64,000 bases of DNA from NCBI GenBank assembly GCA_947177035.1, contig CAMWSS010000011.1:1-64000 (forward strand), written 5' to 3'. The stretch's first letter is position 1. The number at the start of each line of letters is the position of its first letter. The DNA is from an uncultured Porphyromonadaceae bacterium (GTDB taxonomy: Bacteria > Bacteroidota > Bacteroidia > Bacteroidales > Muribaculaceae). Shown here one piece after another: positions 28,678-36,658 of the stretch. Made by a program: the position numbers and the translations under genes. The notes under the pieces were generated by a model. That model had not been told where the DNA came from. It did no database searches and saw only the letters and a program-made list of their open reading frames with translations.

Positions 28678-29316
28678 TCAGAAGAGCCAGGCGGCAGTGA
28701 CCGTCCAGCAGTTAGCGCGTCCGCTCGAACCGCCCTGAATGCCCTCGATCGGAGTGCCGACATATTTGAGAGCCTTGGTCATGCCGACGCCATACGACGC
28801 ACCGATTTCCAGATGGTCGATCAGACGCAGACCCAGACCGAAGTCCCAGATGCAGTCAAAGTTGCGTTTCTTGTAATCCTTCACGATTTTACGTGACAGA
28901 TTGAACGAAAAGTCAGGACCGGTGAAAACATAAGGCACGACAATCTTACTGATCGCAGGCAGTGCCAGATTATAACGCAGATGCAGCGGAATGTCAATAT
29001 AGTCATTCTTGAGTGTGAACACCTCCGGATCTGTGATATTAACATCAGAACTGGGGCTGAGCACCTCGCTGGCACGATGCACGTACATAACCGACAGATC
29101 GGCGCCGACGTTGATGATGGGCACAGTGAACTGTGCGGTCAGGCCGCCGGTGAATCCGGCGCGATTGTCCGACGAAAAAGCGTCCTTGGTCATCGACATT
29201 TTATTGATGTCGACACCAGCCTTGATTCCGAAACGGAAAATGTCGGAAGCAGAAGCCGGAATCACAGCCGCCAGAGTCATGGCCGCGATGGCACAGATGC
29301 GATGCAGTTGTTTCAT
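28678..29316 (-). CDS. PorT-family outer-membrane beta-barrel protein
   Basis: The 212-residue protein has a signal peptide (about residues 1-23, ending ASASD) and then an eight-stranded-type barrel pattern. It includes FRFGIKAGVDINKM at the start, NDYIDIPLHLRYNLAL in the middle and the aromatic end TAAWLF. These features fit the small outer-membrane barrel family around PorT (OMP_b-brl_2). PorT itself belongs to the type IX secretion pathway, but most family members have no known role, so the family only is called. It is the last gene of the parA-parB-DUF5683-mltD run, 32 bases after mltD. Confidence 0.75.
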   Translation of the reverse strand: MKQLHRICAIAAMTLAAVIPASASDIFRFGIKAGVDINKMSMTKDAFSSDNRAGFTGGLTAQFTVPIINVGADLSVMYVHRASEVLSPSSDVNITDPEVFTLKNDYIDIPLHLRYNLALPAISKIVVPYVFTGPDFSFNLSRKIVKDYKKRNFDCIWDFGLGLRLIDHLEIGASYGVGMTKALKYVGTPIEGIQGGSSGRANCWTVTAAWLF

Positions 29317-29348
29317 AATAGCTTGATTTTATGTTATAAATAGTTGAA

Positions 29349-30941
29349 TTATCTTTTGGGTATCTTGATTTTCTGGCCAATCTGAAGTTTTGCGTTATTA
29401 TTCAGTCCATTGGCTTTCAAAATCTTGTCGACTGTAGTGCCGTATTTCTGCGAAATCTTCCACAGAGTGTCGCCTTTTCGCACTGTGTGGGTGGCGGCAT
29501 AAGAAGCTTTTGAAGAGCCTGACGATGCCTTCGGCGTGGTCTTCTTCGGTTGAGGCTTCTCGTCAACAACAACGGTGTTCACCGATCCATTATCGGAATT
29601 GACCGTAAGATCCACCATCGAACTTACCGTATCGGCATCGGTCGCGGGCACGGAATCTGGCTCCGGCGCCGGCACGTATGTTATTATTTTCAGCCTCTGC
29701 CCGCGCTTCAGCTTTGTCGACTTCATATTGTTCCAACGCTTCAGATTGTCGACACTGACCCCATATTTTGTCGCTATCTTGCTCAACGTCTCTCCACGCC
29801 CTACCTTGTGCCATTTCACAGACTCAACGCTTCCGGCCTGACGCGCGCCGATCTCCACCAGAGGCCGACGCGACGGCGATGAATTGGCCAGCGACGAAAT
29901 CGAATCCTCACTCAGAAGATAGGCATAGATCAACTGTGCGGGCAGACGCAACGCATAAGGGCGGACATCGCCCGGAATTATTCCTTTACGATACTGCGGA
30001 TTCAGCAGACGCAATTCTTCAATCGGAAGATTCAGAACACGACTCACATGATCAAGCCCGATACGCGAATGCACATGAACGGTATCTGTGACTATCGGAC
30101 GGCGAGCCAGCGCCGGACTGATGCCATGGTCGGCATAATATGTCATCGCATAGTTTGCGGCGATGAAGCCGGGCACATATCCACGGGTCTCCTGAGGCAG
30201 GAAATAATAGATGTCCCAGAAGTCTTTCGGCGACTGCTCTGTGGCGCCGGCACGCAGCAAAGCCTTGTTTATATTGCCCGGGCCGCAGTTATATGCCGCT
30301 ATGGCAAGACTCCAGTCATTATATATATTATACAGCTGCTTGAGATATTTGGCCGCCATTTCCGACGAACGGATCGGATCTCGGCGCTCGTCAACCAGAG
30401 TATTCACCTCCAGCCCGAGTCCGCGGGCAGTGGCCAGCATGAACTGCCAGAGTCCAGTCGCCCCGGCCCGGCTGACAGCGTCAGGATTCAGGGCCGACTC
30501 TATGATCGGAAGATAGCGCAACTCCAGCGGCAGATCCTCCCGCTCAAGCGCCTCTTCAAAAATCGGCATATAATACAGACTCATTCCGAGCATGGCCTCG
30601 ACCAAAGAGCGACGACGGTCCATGTAAAGATCTATGTGCGACCGCACCACCTGATTGAACGGCATTTCAATCGTGGTGGGCATCGCAGTCAGACGCTCGG
30701 TGATCACCTTGTCGGTGGCAGCCACAGGGGCAGAGACAGAGGTGTCGAGCGCAGTGTAATTGCGCAGATACCAGTTCTGCTGCATGCGGTGCACGTCCGT
30801 CTGATAACTCTCAGGAAAAACAATCGCCGTGTCAGTTATCTGCGTGCTGACATCGAGTATGCTGGCGGCAGGCCCGGCTGTCGCCGCCAACGGCGATGCC
30901 GCCGCAATGACAAAACCTGCAATTATTTTGGCTATATTCAT
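29349..30941 (-). CDS. mltD: MltD-like lytic transglycosylase with two LysM domains
   Basis: The 530-residue protein has a signal peptide (about 1-22), a lytic transglycosylase domain (about residues 110-270) with catalytic Glu148 in the motif PIIESALNP, then SRAGATGLWQFM and NCGPGNINKAL, as in family 1D/MltD. Two LysM repeats follow (about 385-430 and 485-530), each starting TxxxGDTL or GRGETLSKIA, which bind peptidoglycan. It cleaves glycan strands in the periplasm, producing anhydromuramyl ends. The start at 30941 is preferred over an in-frame ATG 7 codons upstream, since it begins the signal peptide. It lies in the same operon as chromosome-partitioning genes, 27 bases after DUF5683. Confidence 0.9.
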   Translation of the reverse strand: MNIAKIIAGFVIAAASPLAATAGPAASILDVSTQITDTAIVFPESYQTDVHRMQQNWYLRNYTALDTSVSAPVAATDKVITERLTAMPTTIEMPFNQVVRSHIDLYMDRRRSLVEAMLGMSLYYMPIFEEALEREDLPLELRYLPIIESALNPDAVSRAGATGLWQFMLATARGLGLEVNTLVDERRDPIRSSEMAAKYLKQLYNIYNDWSLAIAAYNCGPGNINKALLRAGATEQSPKDFWDIYYFLPQETRGYVPGFIAANYAMTYYADHGISPALARRPIVTDTVHVHSRIGLDHVSRVLNLPIEELRLLNPQYRKGIIPGDVRPYALRLPAQLIYAYLLSEDSISSLANSSPSRRPLVEIGARQAGSVESVKWHKVGRGETLSKIATKYGVSVDNLKRWNNMKSTKLKRGQRLKIITYVPAPEPDSVPATDADTVSSMVDLTVNSDNGSVNTVVVDEKPQPKKTTPKASSGSSKASYAATHTVRKGDTLWKISQKYGTTVDKILKANGLNNNAKLQIGQKIKIPKR

Positions 30942-30968
30942 GTTAGTGTCTATTCTATACAATCCATA

Positions 30969-31709
30969 TTAAAATGTGAATGCCCACTGCAACCCCACTC
31001 CCGGCAGCTTGCCGCGCGAGTCGGGAATAACGGCCGGCGACCAGTCGAGACTCAATTCCGGCGTGATGTCGAAATGAGCGAGCGACGCATCCACATAAGC
31101 ATCGACCATCGCCACAAGATACACCCCGACCATGGCGATGATGCACAGATCGCGGTTGCGGCGATAATAATTTTTCCGTGACTTGAACACGTTTTCAAGC
31201 CATGTCCGGCTCAGATCGCTCTCCTGCACTCCCGGCGCAAAGAAGTTCATATAGCTCTTGGTGTCAGGATCATTATCCATCAGATCGCGATATGCTCGCG
31301 TATAGTCGGTCAGCATGTCGTTGTTCCAGGATGTTGCATAAGCCAGGCCCATGTATGCTCCGACCACGATCGGCAGTTTCCAGTAACGGCGGTTATAGAT
31401 CTGACCGAGACCGGGACACAGGGCCGAAAGCCACACCGCCCTTGTCGGATCGGGATTGAACGACCGCATTCTCAACCCTTCGGCAGAGACACCAGAGTCA
31501 GCCACTGAGCCGACAGAGTCAAGCGCCACCGCCTCACGCACCAGATGAGAGGGCCGCTCGGGTATAGTGTCGGACGACAGTACTTCGACACCGCCGTCTG
31601 GCAACACCCGGATACTGTCAGTCACCTCCCTGAGCACAATATCCTGAGCCGCGATAACCGGAGCGATCATCGCGAACAGCATCATTACGGACAGGCGAAT
31701 CAGTTTCAT
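30969..31709 (-). CDS. DUF5683 envelope protein
   Basis: The 246-residue protein starts with a signal peptide or anchor (KLIRLSVMMLFAMIAPVIAA), then a variable region (about 25-90), then a conserved part beginning DPTRAVWLSALCPGLGQIYN with RRYWKLPIVVGAYMGLAYAT. Two or three hydrophobic stretches (about 88-100, 108-125 and 185-205) suggest inner-membrane attachment. The GQIYNRRYWK motif is the mark of the Bacteroidetes DUF5683 family; its function is unknown. Its fixed place between parB and mltD suggests a link to cell-wall synthesis or division. The in-frame ATG at 31781 would overlap parB by far more, so 31709 is chosen. Confidence 0.8.
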   Translation of the reverse strand: MKLIRLSVMMLFAMIAPVIAAQDIVLREVTDSIRVLPDGGVEVLSSDTIPERPSHLVREAVALDSVGSVADSGVSAEGLRMRSFNPDPTRAVWLSALCPGLGQIYNRRYWKLPIVVGAYMGLAYATSWNNDMLTDYTRAYRDLMDNDPDTKSYMNFFAPGVQESDLSRTWLENVFKSRKNYYRRNRDLCIIAMVGVYLVAMVDAYVDASLAHFDITPELSLDWSPAVIPDSRGKLPGVGLQWAFTF

Positions 31710-31722
31710 CGGCAGGCAGCGT

Positions 31723-32625
31723 TCATGAATTTGCCTTGATGGTGTCAAACAGCGAGATAAGCTTCTCAAGCTCCTCTTCATTGCTGAACGGGAACGTGAT
31801 CTTGCCTCGTCCCTCCTTGTTGCAACTGAACTGGACCCGGGTGTGGAACGCAGCCGACAGATGCTTCTTTAAGGCATCGAACTCACCGGCCGCCTTGCTT
31901 GACGCAGGCCGCGGCTGAGCGGAAGCTGCCACCTCGCCCTTCTCGGCCTGCTCGCGATAGAGCTTGGCAAGCTCCTCGACCTTCCTGACCGACAGCCCCT
32001 GTTCGAGAATCTCGCCATAGAGGCGCAGCTGCAACTGAGGCTGCTCGATGGTGAGCAGCGCGCGGGCATGGCCCATATCCAGACGCTTGTCGCGCAGACC
32101 GAGCTGCACTTCTGCCGGCAATTTCAGCAGGCGCAGAAAGTTGGCTATCGTGGCGCGCTTCTTGCCGATGCGCTCGCTCAGGCGCTCCTGAGTCAGCGAA
32201 TACTGATCGATCAGCTTGCGAAACGTCAGAGCGATCTCAATCGCGTTCAGATCCTCGCGCTGAATGTTCTCTATCAGCGCCATCTCGGTCAGTTCCGCCT
32301 CGTTGGCAGTGCGGATATATGCCGGCACAGACTCCAGGCCGGCCATTTTTGCCGCGCGATAGCGGCGTTCGCCGGCAATGATCTGATAGCTCGCCGGGCC
32401 TGTCTTTCTGAGCGACAGAGGCTGGATTATTCCCAATTCCCTGATCGACGAAGCCAGTTCCTCAAGCGCCTCTTCGTCAAAAAACGAACGGGGCTGATCG
32501 GGATTCGGAGTTATCTGGTCAAGTGGTATATCATTTATCGCCGTTGAACCGCGGGCCGGCACATCGTCCATCGAAATCAGCGAATCAAGCCCGCGCCCCA
32601 GAGCGCTTCGTTTGTTGGTGGCCAT
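31723..32625 (-). CDS. parB: Chromosome partitioning protein ParB
   Basis: The 300-residue protein has the ParB plan. It includes an N-terminal ParA-contact stretch (KRSALGRGLDSLIS), a CTPase/sulfiredoxin-like domain with ENIQRED and the CTP-binding GERRYRAA motif (about residues 90-125), a helix-turn-helix parS-binding domain with SERIGKKRATIANFLRLLKL (about 150-185), and a C-terminal dimerisation tail. It clamps DNA around parS and helps load ParA-driven segregation. It lies 25 bases after parA. I could not find a full 16-bp parS copy in the window. Confidence 0.96.
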   Translation of the reverse strand: MATNKRSALGRGLDSLISMDDVPARGSTAINDIPLDQITPNPDQPRSFFDEEALEELASSIRELGIIQPLSLRKTGPASYQIIAGERRYRAAKMAGLESVPAYIRTANEAELTEMALIENIQREDLNAIEIALTFRKLIDQYSLTQERLSERIGKKRATIANFLRLLKLPAEVQLGLRDKRLDMGHARALLTIEQPQLQLRLYGEILEQGLSVRKVEELAKLYREQAEKGEVAASAQPRPASSKAAGEFDALKKHLSAAFHTRVQFSCNKEGRGKITFPFSNEEELEKLISLFDTIKANS

Positions 32626-32650
32626 TTAAGCGAGATGAAGTGATAAGAGT

Positions 32651-33415
32651 TTACTTGTTCTTTTTGATAATTTCGCGCGCAAGCTGCTGATGGCTGGTTG
32701 CGCCACGTGACACCGGGTCATAAAGAATCGCCGGAATGCCGTGGCTCGGCGCCTCGCTGAGACGGATGTTGCGCGGAATCACAGAGTCAAACACCATATC
32801 GCCAAAATGCCCTTTCAGCTCTTCATAGATCTGATTGGCCAGACGCAGACGCGCATCATACATCGTGAGCAAAAAGCCCTCGATCTCCAGGCCTGGATTG
32901 AGTTTAGACTTGATGATTCGGATGGTGTTGAGCAATTTGCTGATGCCTTCAAGAGCAAAATATTCGGCCTGCACCGGAATAATAACCGAATGGGCCGCAG
33001 TGAGAGCGTTGACGGTGATCAATCCGAGCGACGGCGAACAGTCAATGAGAATATAATCATAGTCGGACCTGACGGATTCCAAGGCGCGCTTCATTACGGA
33101 TTCACGCTCCTGTTTCCCCACAAGTTCAAGTTCAGCTCCGGCCAGATCAATACGCGAGCCGAGAAGGTCGAGACCCTCTACACACGTCGGCACCTGCGAT
33201 CCGGCCACAGGATAATCGTCGACCAGACATTCATAAATGGACGATGTCATGGTGCGGGGATCTATGCCGTATCCAGATGTGGCATTGGCCTGAGGGTCAG
33301 CATCGACAATCAGCACTCGTTTGCCTTCGGCAGCCAGCGAGGCGGCAAGGTTTATCGTGGTGGTGGTTTTGCCCACCCCACCCTTCTGGTTTGCTATAGC
33401 TATGATTTTTCCCAT
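32651..33415 (-). CDS. parA: Chromosome partitioning ATPase ParA (Soj)
   Basis: The 254-residue protein is a deviant-Walker ATPase: [15 protein letters not shown] (residues 11-25) carries the signature lysine and the P-loop, [17 protein letters not shown] is the switch I and Walker A' region, and [17 protein letters not shown] is Walker B. It has no N-terminal DNA-binding extension, so it is the chromosomal Soj type rather than plasmid type Ia. It binds DNA as an ATP dimer and moves ParB-parS complexes. It is first in a run with parB, DUF5683, mltD and a barrel gene, from a promoter at 33440-33447. Confidence 0.96.
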   Translation of the reverse strand: MGKIIAIANQKGGVGKTTTTINLAASLAAEGKRVLIVDADPQANATSGYGIDPRTMTSSIYECLVDDYPVAGSQVPTCVEGLDLLGSRIDLAGAELELVGKQERESVMKRALESVRSDYDYILIDCSPSLGLITVNALTAAHSVIIPVQAEYFALEGISKLLNTIRIIKSKLNPGLEIEGFLLTMYDARLRLANQIYEELKGHFGDMVFDSVIPRNIRLSEAPSHGIPAILYDPVSRGATSHQQLAREIIKKNK

Positions 33416-33439
33416 TGGTCTTGACTATAATTAAGACCC

Positions 33440-33447
33440 CAAAGTTA
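33440..33447 (-). promoter_or_regulatory. -7 box of the parAB operon
   Basis: The minus strand reads TAACTTTG, a full match to TAnnTTTG, 24 bases before the ATG of parA. I find no good -33 box. Confidence 0.55.
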
Positions 33448-33524
33448 CGAAAAAAAATCAATCGCTCCATAAACATCGGCCGTTTTTTATTGAATCATTG
33501 ACAATGAAAGTCCGTCGAATTTTG

Positions 33525-33532
33525 TAATTTTG
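33525..33532 (+). promoter_or_regulatory. -7 box of the second ABC-F gene
   Basis: TAATTTTG matches the consensus and lies 8 bases before the ATG at 33541, implying a very short leader. Confidence 0.55.
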
Positions 33533-33540
33533 CACTTGTT

Positions 33541-35301
33541 ATGGCACCAATCAGCTACATGCAAATAGAAAACCTGACCAAGAGCTATGGCGACAGACTG
33601 CTCTTCGGCGACGTGACTTTCGGAATAAACCAAGGCGATAAAATAGGCATCATCGCAAAAAACGGAACAGGCAAAACCACAATGCTCCGCATCATAGCCG
33701 GGCTTGAAAGTCCTGACTCCGGTTCAGTGACTTATCGCAGCGGGCTGAAAGTGGCCATGGTGGAACAGAAGCCCCGTTTCGACCGTGACAACATGAGCGC
33801 CGTCGAAGCCTGCGCGCCACACGATCCCGAAGTCGCAGCAAGAATGCTGTCACAGCTCGGCATATCGGATCCTTCGGCTCCGACGGCCACCATGAGCGGA
33901 GGCCAGCAGAAACGCGTGGCGATCGCCGCCGCACTGCTCGACGAACCCGATCTGCTGATTCTCGACGAGCCGACCAACCACCTCGACATCAAAGTGATCG
34001 AATGGCTTGAAACTCGCCTGAAACGCTCGCGCATGACTTTGCTGCTGGTGACCCACGACCGTTATTTTCTTGACCGCGTCTGCAACAAGATCATCGAGAT
34101 TGACCACGGTGGCATTTTCACTTATCAAGGGAATTTCGACGAGTATCTCAGACGACGGACCGAGCGCATCAACGCCCTGACAGGCGAGCTTGCCAAGGTG
34201 CGCAACACCCTGCGGCGCGAACAGGAGTGGATGAGCCGGCAGCCGCAGGCACGCGCCGGAAAAGCCAAATTCCGCATCGACGCGTTCCACGAACTGAAAC
34301 GGCGGTCGCAGGCGGACTACACAGAGCGCACCGTGAGTCTCGACGTGAAGTCAAGCTACATCGGATCGAAAATATTCGTGGCCGACGGTATCACAAAACG
34401 ATATGGCGACAAGCTGCTGGTCGACGGATTCACATACGATTTCGCACGCTATGACAAAGTCGGAATCGTCGGGCCGAACGGTGTCGGAAAGTCAACGTTC
34501 ATCAAAATGCTTCAAGGGCTTGTGCAGCCTGATTCCGGCAGATTCGACGTGGGAGAGACTGTGCGCTTCGGATACTACAGCCAGGAAGGTCTTGCCTTCG
34601 ACAACAGCAAGAGGGTGATCGACGTGATCACTGACCTGGCCGAGGAAATCGTGCTTGAAGGCGGCGAGCGACACTCGCCGATGAATTACCTGCAACGATT
34701 TCTGTTCTCGCCGAAAGACCAGCAGAAATACGTCCACACTCTGAGCGGAGGCGAACTGGCGCGCCTGCACCTGGCCGCCGTGCTGATGCGCAGTCCGAAT
34801 TTCCTGATTCTCGACGAACCGACCAACGATCTCGACATTGTGACTCTCGGACTGCTCGAAGAATACCTTGCCGATTTCAAAGGATGCGCCATCATCGTGA
34901 GCCATGACAGATTTTTCCTCGACACGATAGTCGAACACCTGTTTGTGTTTGAAGGCAACGGCGTCATCAAGGATTTCCCGGGAAATTACTCGGACTATCG
35001 CGCATTCATCGAGCAACAGCAGGCTGCGACTGCTGCCCCCGAAGCAAAGGCCAGAAAAGAAAAGCCACACCGTGAAAATGCAGAAAAGCCCCGCAAGCTT
35101 TCCTTCAAAGAGAAAAAGCTCATGGAGGCTCTTGAGCAGGAAATATCAGACCTTTCACAGGAAAAAGAGCAACTTGAGGCAATCTTTGCCGGCAGCGACC
35201 CGTCGGCCGACATTGACGCTGCCTCACGCCGCTACACCGAAGTGAAAGCGCAACTCGATGAAAAAGAGATGCAGTGGCTTGAATTATCGGAATTAGGCTG
35301 A
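33541..35301 (+). CDS. ABC-F family ATPase (Uup-like)
   Basis: The 586-residue protein has two ABC domains: Walker A AKNGTGKT with signature MSGGQQKR and LILDEPTNHLD in the first; GPNGVGKS, LSGGELAR and LILDEPTNDLDI in the second. There is no membrane segment. The linker (about residues 215-275) is short, and a charged C-terminal extension (about residues 500-586) forms a coiled coil like the DNA- or RNA-binding tail of Uup. It is clearly different from the other ABC-F protein in this window (16848-18815). These ATPases act on translating ribosomes; no resistance subtype can be assigned. It converges with dacB across 2 bases. Confidence 0.9.
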   Translation: MAPISYMQIENLTKSYGDRLLFGDVTFGINQGDKIGIIAKNGTGKTTMLRIIAGLESPDSGSVTYRSGLKVAMVEQKPRFDRDNMSAVEACAPHDPEVAARMLSQLGISDPSAPTATMSGGQQKRVAIAAALLDEPDLLILDEPTNHLDIKVIEWLETRLKRSRMTLLLVTHDRYFLDRVCNKIIEIDHGGIFTYQGNFDEYLRRRTERINALTGELAKVRNTLRREQEWMSRQPQARAGKAKFRIDAFHELKRRSQADYTERTVSLDVKSSYIGSKIFVADGITKRYGDKLLVDGFTYDFARYDKVGIVGPNGVGKSTFIKMLQGLVQPDSGRFDVGETVRFGYYSQEGLAFDNSKRVIDVITDLAEEIVLEGGERHSPMNYLQRFLFSPKDQQKYVHTLSGGELARLHLAAVLMRSPNFLILDEPTNDLDIVTLGLLEEYLADFKGCAIIVSHDRFFLDTIVEHLFVFEGNGVIKDFPGNYSDYRAFIEQQQAATAAPEAKARKEKPHRENAEKPRKLSFKEKKLMEALEQEISDLSQEKEQLEAIFAGSDPSADIDAASRRYTEVKAQLDEKEMQWLELSELG

Positions 35302-35303
35302 CG

Positions 35304-36656
35304 TCAAAACGAATTGAGCAGCAAATTTTCAACTGCCTTGCGCAACTCGGAACGCGAGCCAGAGAAATTATTGACCATCACGACTATCACGTGTGTGGCA
35401 TCGCGGGTGTCGGGATCGATCCTGAAACCAGCATAGCACTGCACGCCGCCCATGCTCCCTGACTTAAGCACGAATTCACGCTTGCGCTGATTCTTGCTGA
35501 GAAACGAAGTGAGCGTTCCGTCAAGTCCGGCTCTGGCAAAACTGTCGATATACAACTGCGACACTCCTGGCGCCGCCGCCATCTGCCGCATCACGTCGCC
35601 AAGCGCCGCCGCGGAAATGGCATTGGCGCGCGACAGTCCGCTGCCGTCTTTGATGCGCCACAGGCTCATGTCCACACCGTGATCCTTCCAGAACCGGCGT
35701 TCGCGGACCAGAGCCGAATCAAGCGGCGCCGACGGTGCCAGAGCGCGCAGCGTGGCCTCTGCCATCATATTGTCAGAGCGCACCATCAGACTGCGCCCCA
35801 CTTCCGACAAAGGCGGTGACTCATACTCCAGAACGATCTCACACGGATCGTCGGCCGCAGGCTCCACGTCATAGTGCCCCACGGCAATGCCAAGTGCGGA
35901 AAGTGCCGATTCAAGGCGTGCGACAAGGACTTCGCCAGGATCCGGCATCGAGCACTGGAGAGTGGCCTGACGGCGGTTGCCGAGCGACCCGCCAACGGTG
36001 AGTGTGCGGCATCCCACTCCGCGCATCAGCGAAAGCGAACGTCCTTTCCCCGAAAGATTATTGACCACTTCCAGACCTGGCACCGTGATATTGGTGCGCA
36101 TATCAGGCACGGTAAGCGAAAATGTATTGTCGGAATAGTTGACGGCATATGCGCCGGCGCCATAATCCCAGGCAATGTCCTCGACCTCCCACGACTGGAC
36201 TGCGCCGCCTTCGGGCATGACCGAGGAATCAATCACAACCCCACCCTCGACCGACGAGATGCCACGCCTGCGAAGAGCGGCGGCAACCGCCGAACAAAAA
36301 GACGGTTGCTCCTTGAAATGACGGGATCCGAGCGTCGGATCGCCGCTACCCCTGATGACAAGGTCGCCATGAAGAACTCCGTCTTCGACACGACCGCGAC
36401 ACATCACGGCCGTCGACCAGCGCCAGTCTGGCCCAAGAATCCTGTAAGCGGTGGCGACAGTCAGCGATTTCATTATACTGGCCGGAGTCAGAAGCCGGCG
36501 CGACTCATAGTCAACCACCGGAGTGCCGCTTCCCACCGGCGCGATATATATGCCGACCGAAACGGCATCGCCCCCCTTGACCGGCAGAGGGCAGCTTGCG
36601 GCACCCGGCAGGCCAAGAAGGACGACTATAAGAGTCAATAGCGATAACCGACGCAT
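35304..36656 (-). CDS. dacB: D-alanyl-D-alanine carboxypeptidase/endopeptidase (PBP4)
   Basis: The 450-residue periplasmic enzyme trims peptidoglycan stem peptides and cuts cross-links (family S13). The catalytic triad motifs are present: SIMK at residues 60-63 (PASIMKSLT), SDN within MVRSDNMMAEAT, and KSGSMGG in place of the KTG box, as in S13 enzymes where the box varies. An insertion between the first two motifs, usual for PBP4, accounts for the length. The N-terminus is a signal peptide with a cysteine at 22 that could, weakly, be a lipoprotein site. It is cotranscribed with htpG, from which it is separated by 2 bases. Confidence 0.93.
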   Translation of the reverse strand: MRRLSLLTLIVVLLGLPGAASCPLPVKGGDAVSVGIYIAPVGSGTPVVDYESRRLLTPASIMKSLTVATAYRILGPDWRWSTAVMCRGRVEDGVLHGDLVIRGSGDPTLGSRHFKEQPSFCSAVAAALRRRGISSVEGGVVIDSSVMPEGGAVQSWEVEDIAWDYGAGAYAVNYSDNTFSLTVPDMRTNITVPGLEVVNNLSGKGRSLSLMRGVGCRTLTVGGSLGNRRQATLQCSMPDPGEVLVARLESALSALGIAVGHYDVEPAADDPCEIVLEYESPPLSEVGRSLMVRSDNMMAEATLRALAPSAPLDSALVRERRFWKDHGVDMSLWRIKDGSGLSRANAISAAALGDVMRQMAAAPGVSQLYIDSFARAGLDGTLTSFLSKNQRKREFVLKSGSMGGVQCYAGFRIDPDTRDATHVIVVMVNNFSGSRSELRKAVENLLLNSF

Positions 36657-36658
36657 GG

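Noticed and set aside
30048..31181. 377-codon open frame on the plus strand across mltD and DUF5683
   Set aside because: Arg/His-rich shadow of two well-supported genes on the other strand.
33541..35301. Antibiotic-resistance ABC-F (Msr/Vga/Lsa type)
   Set aside because: Linker and C-terminal tail look like housekeeping Uup-type members; no resistance-gene neighbours or transfer signs.
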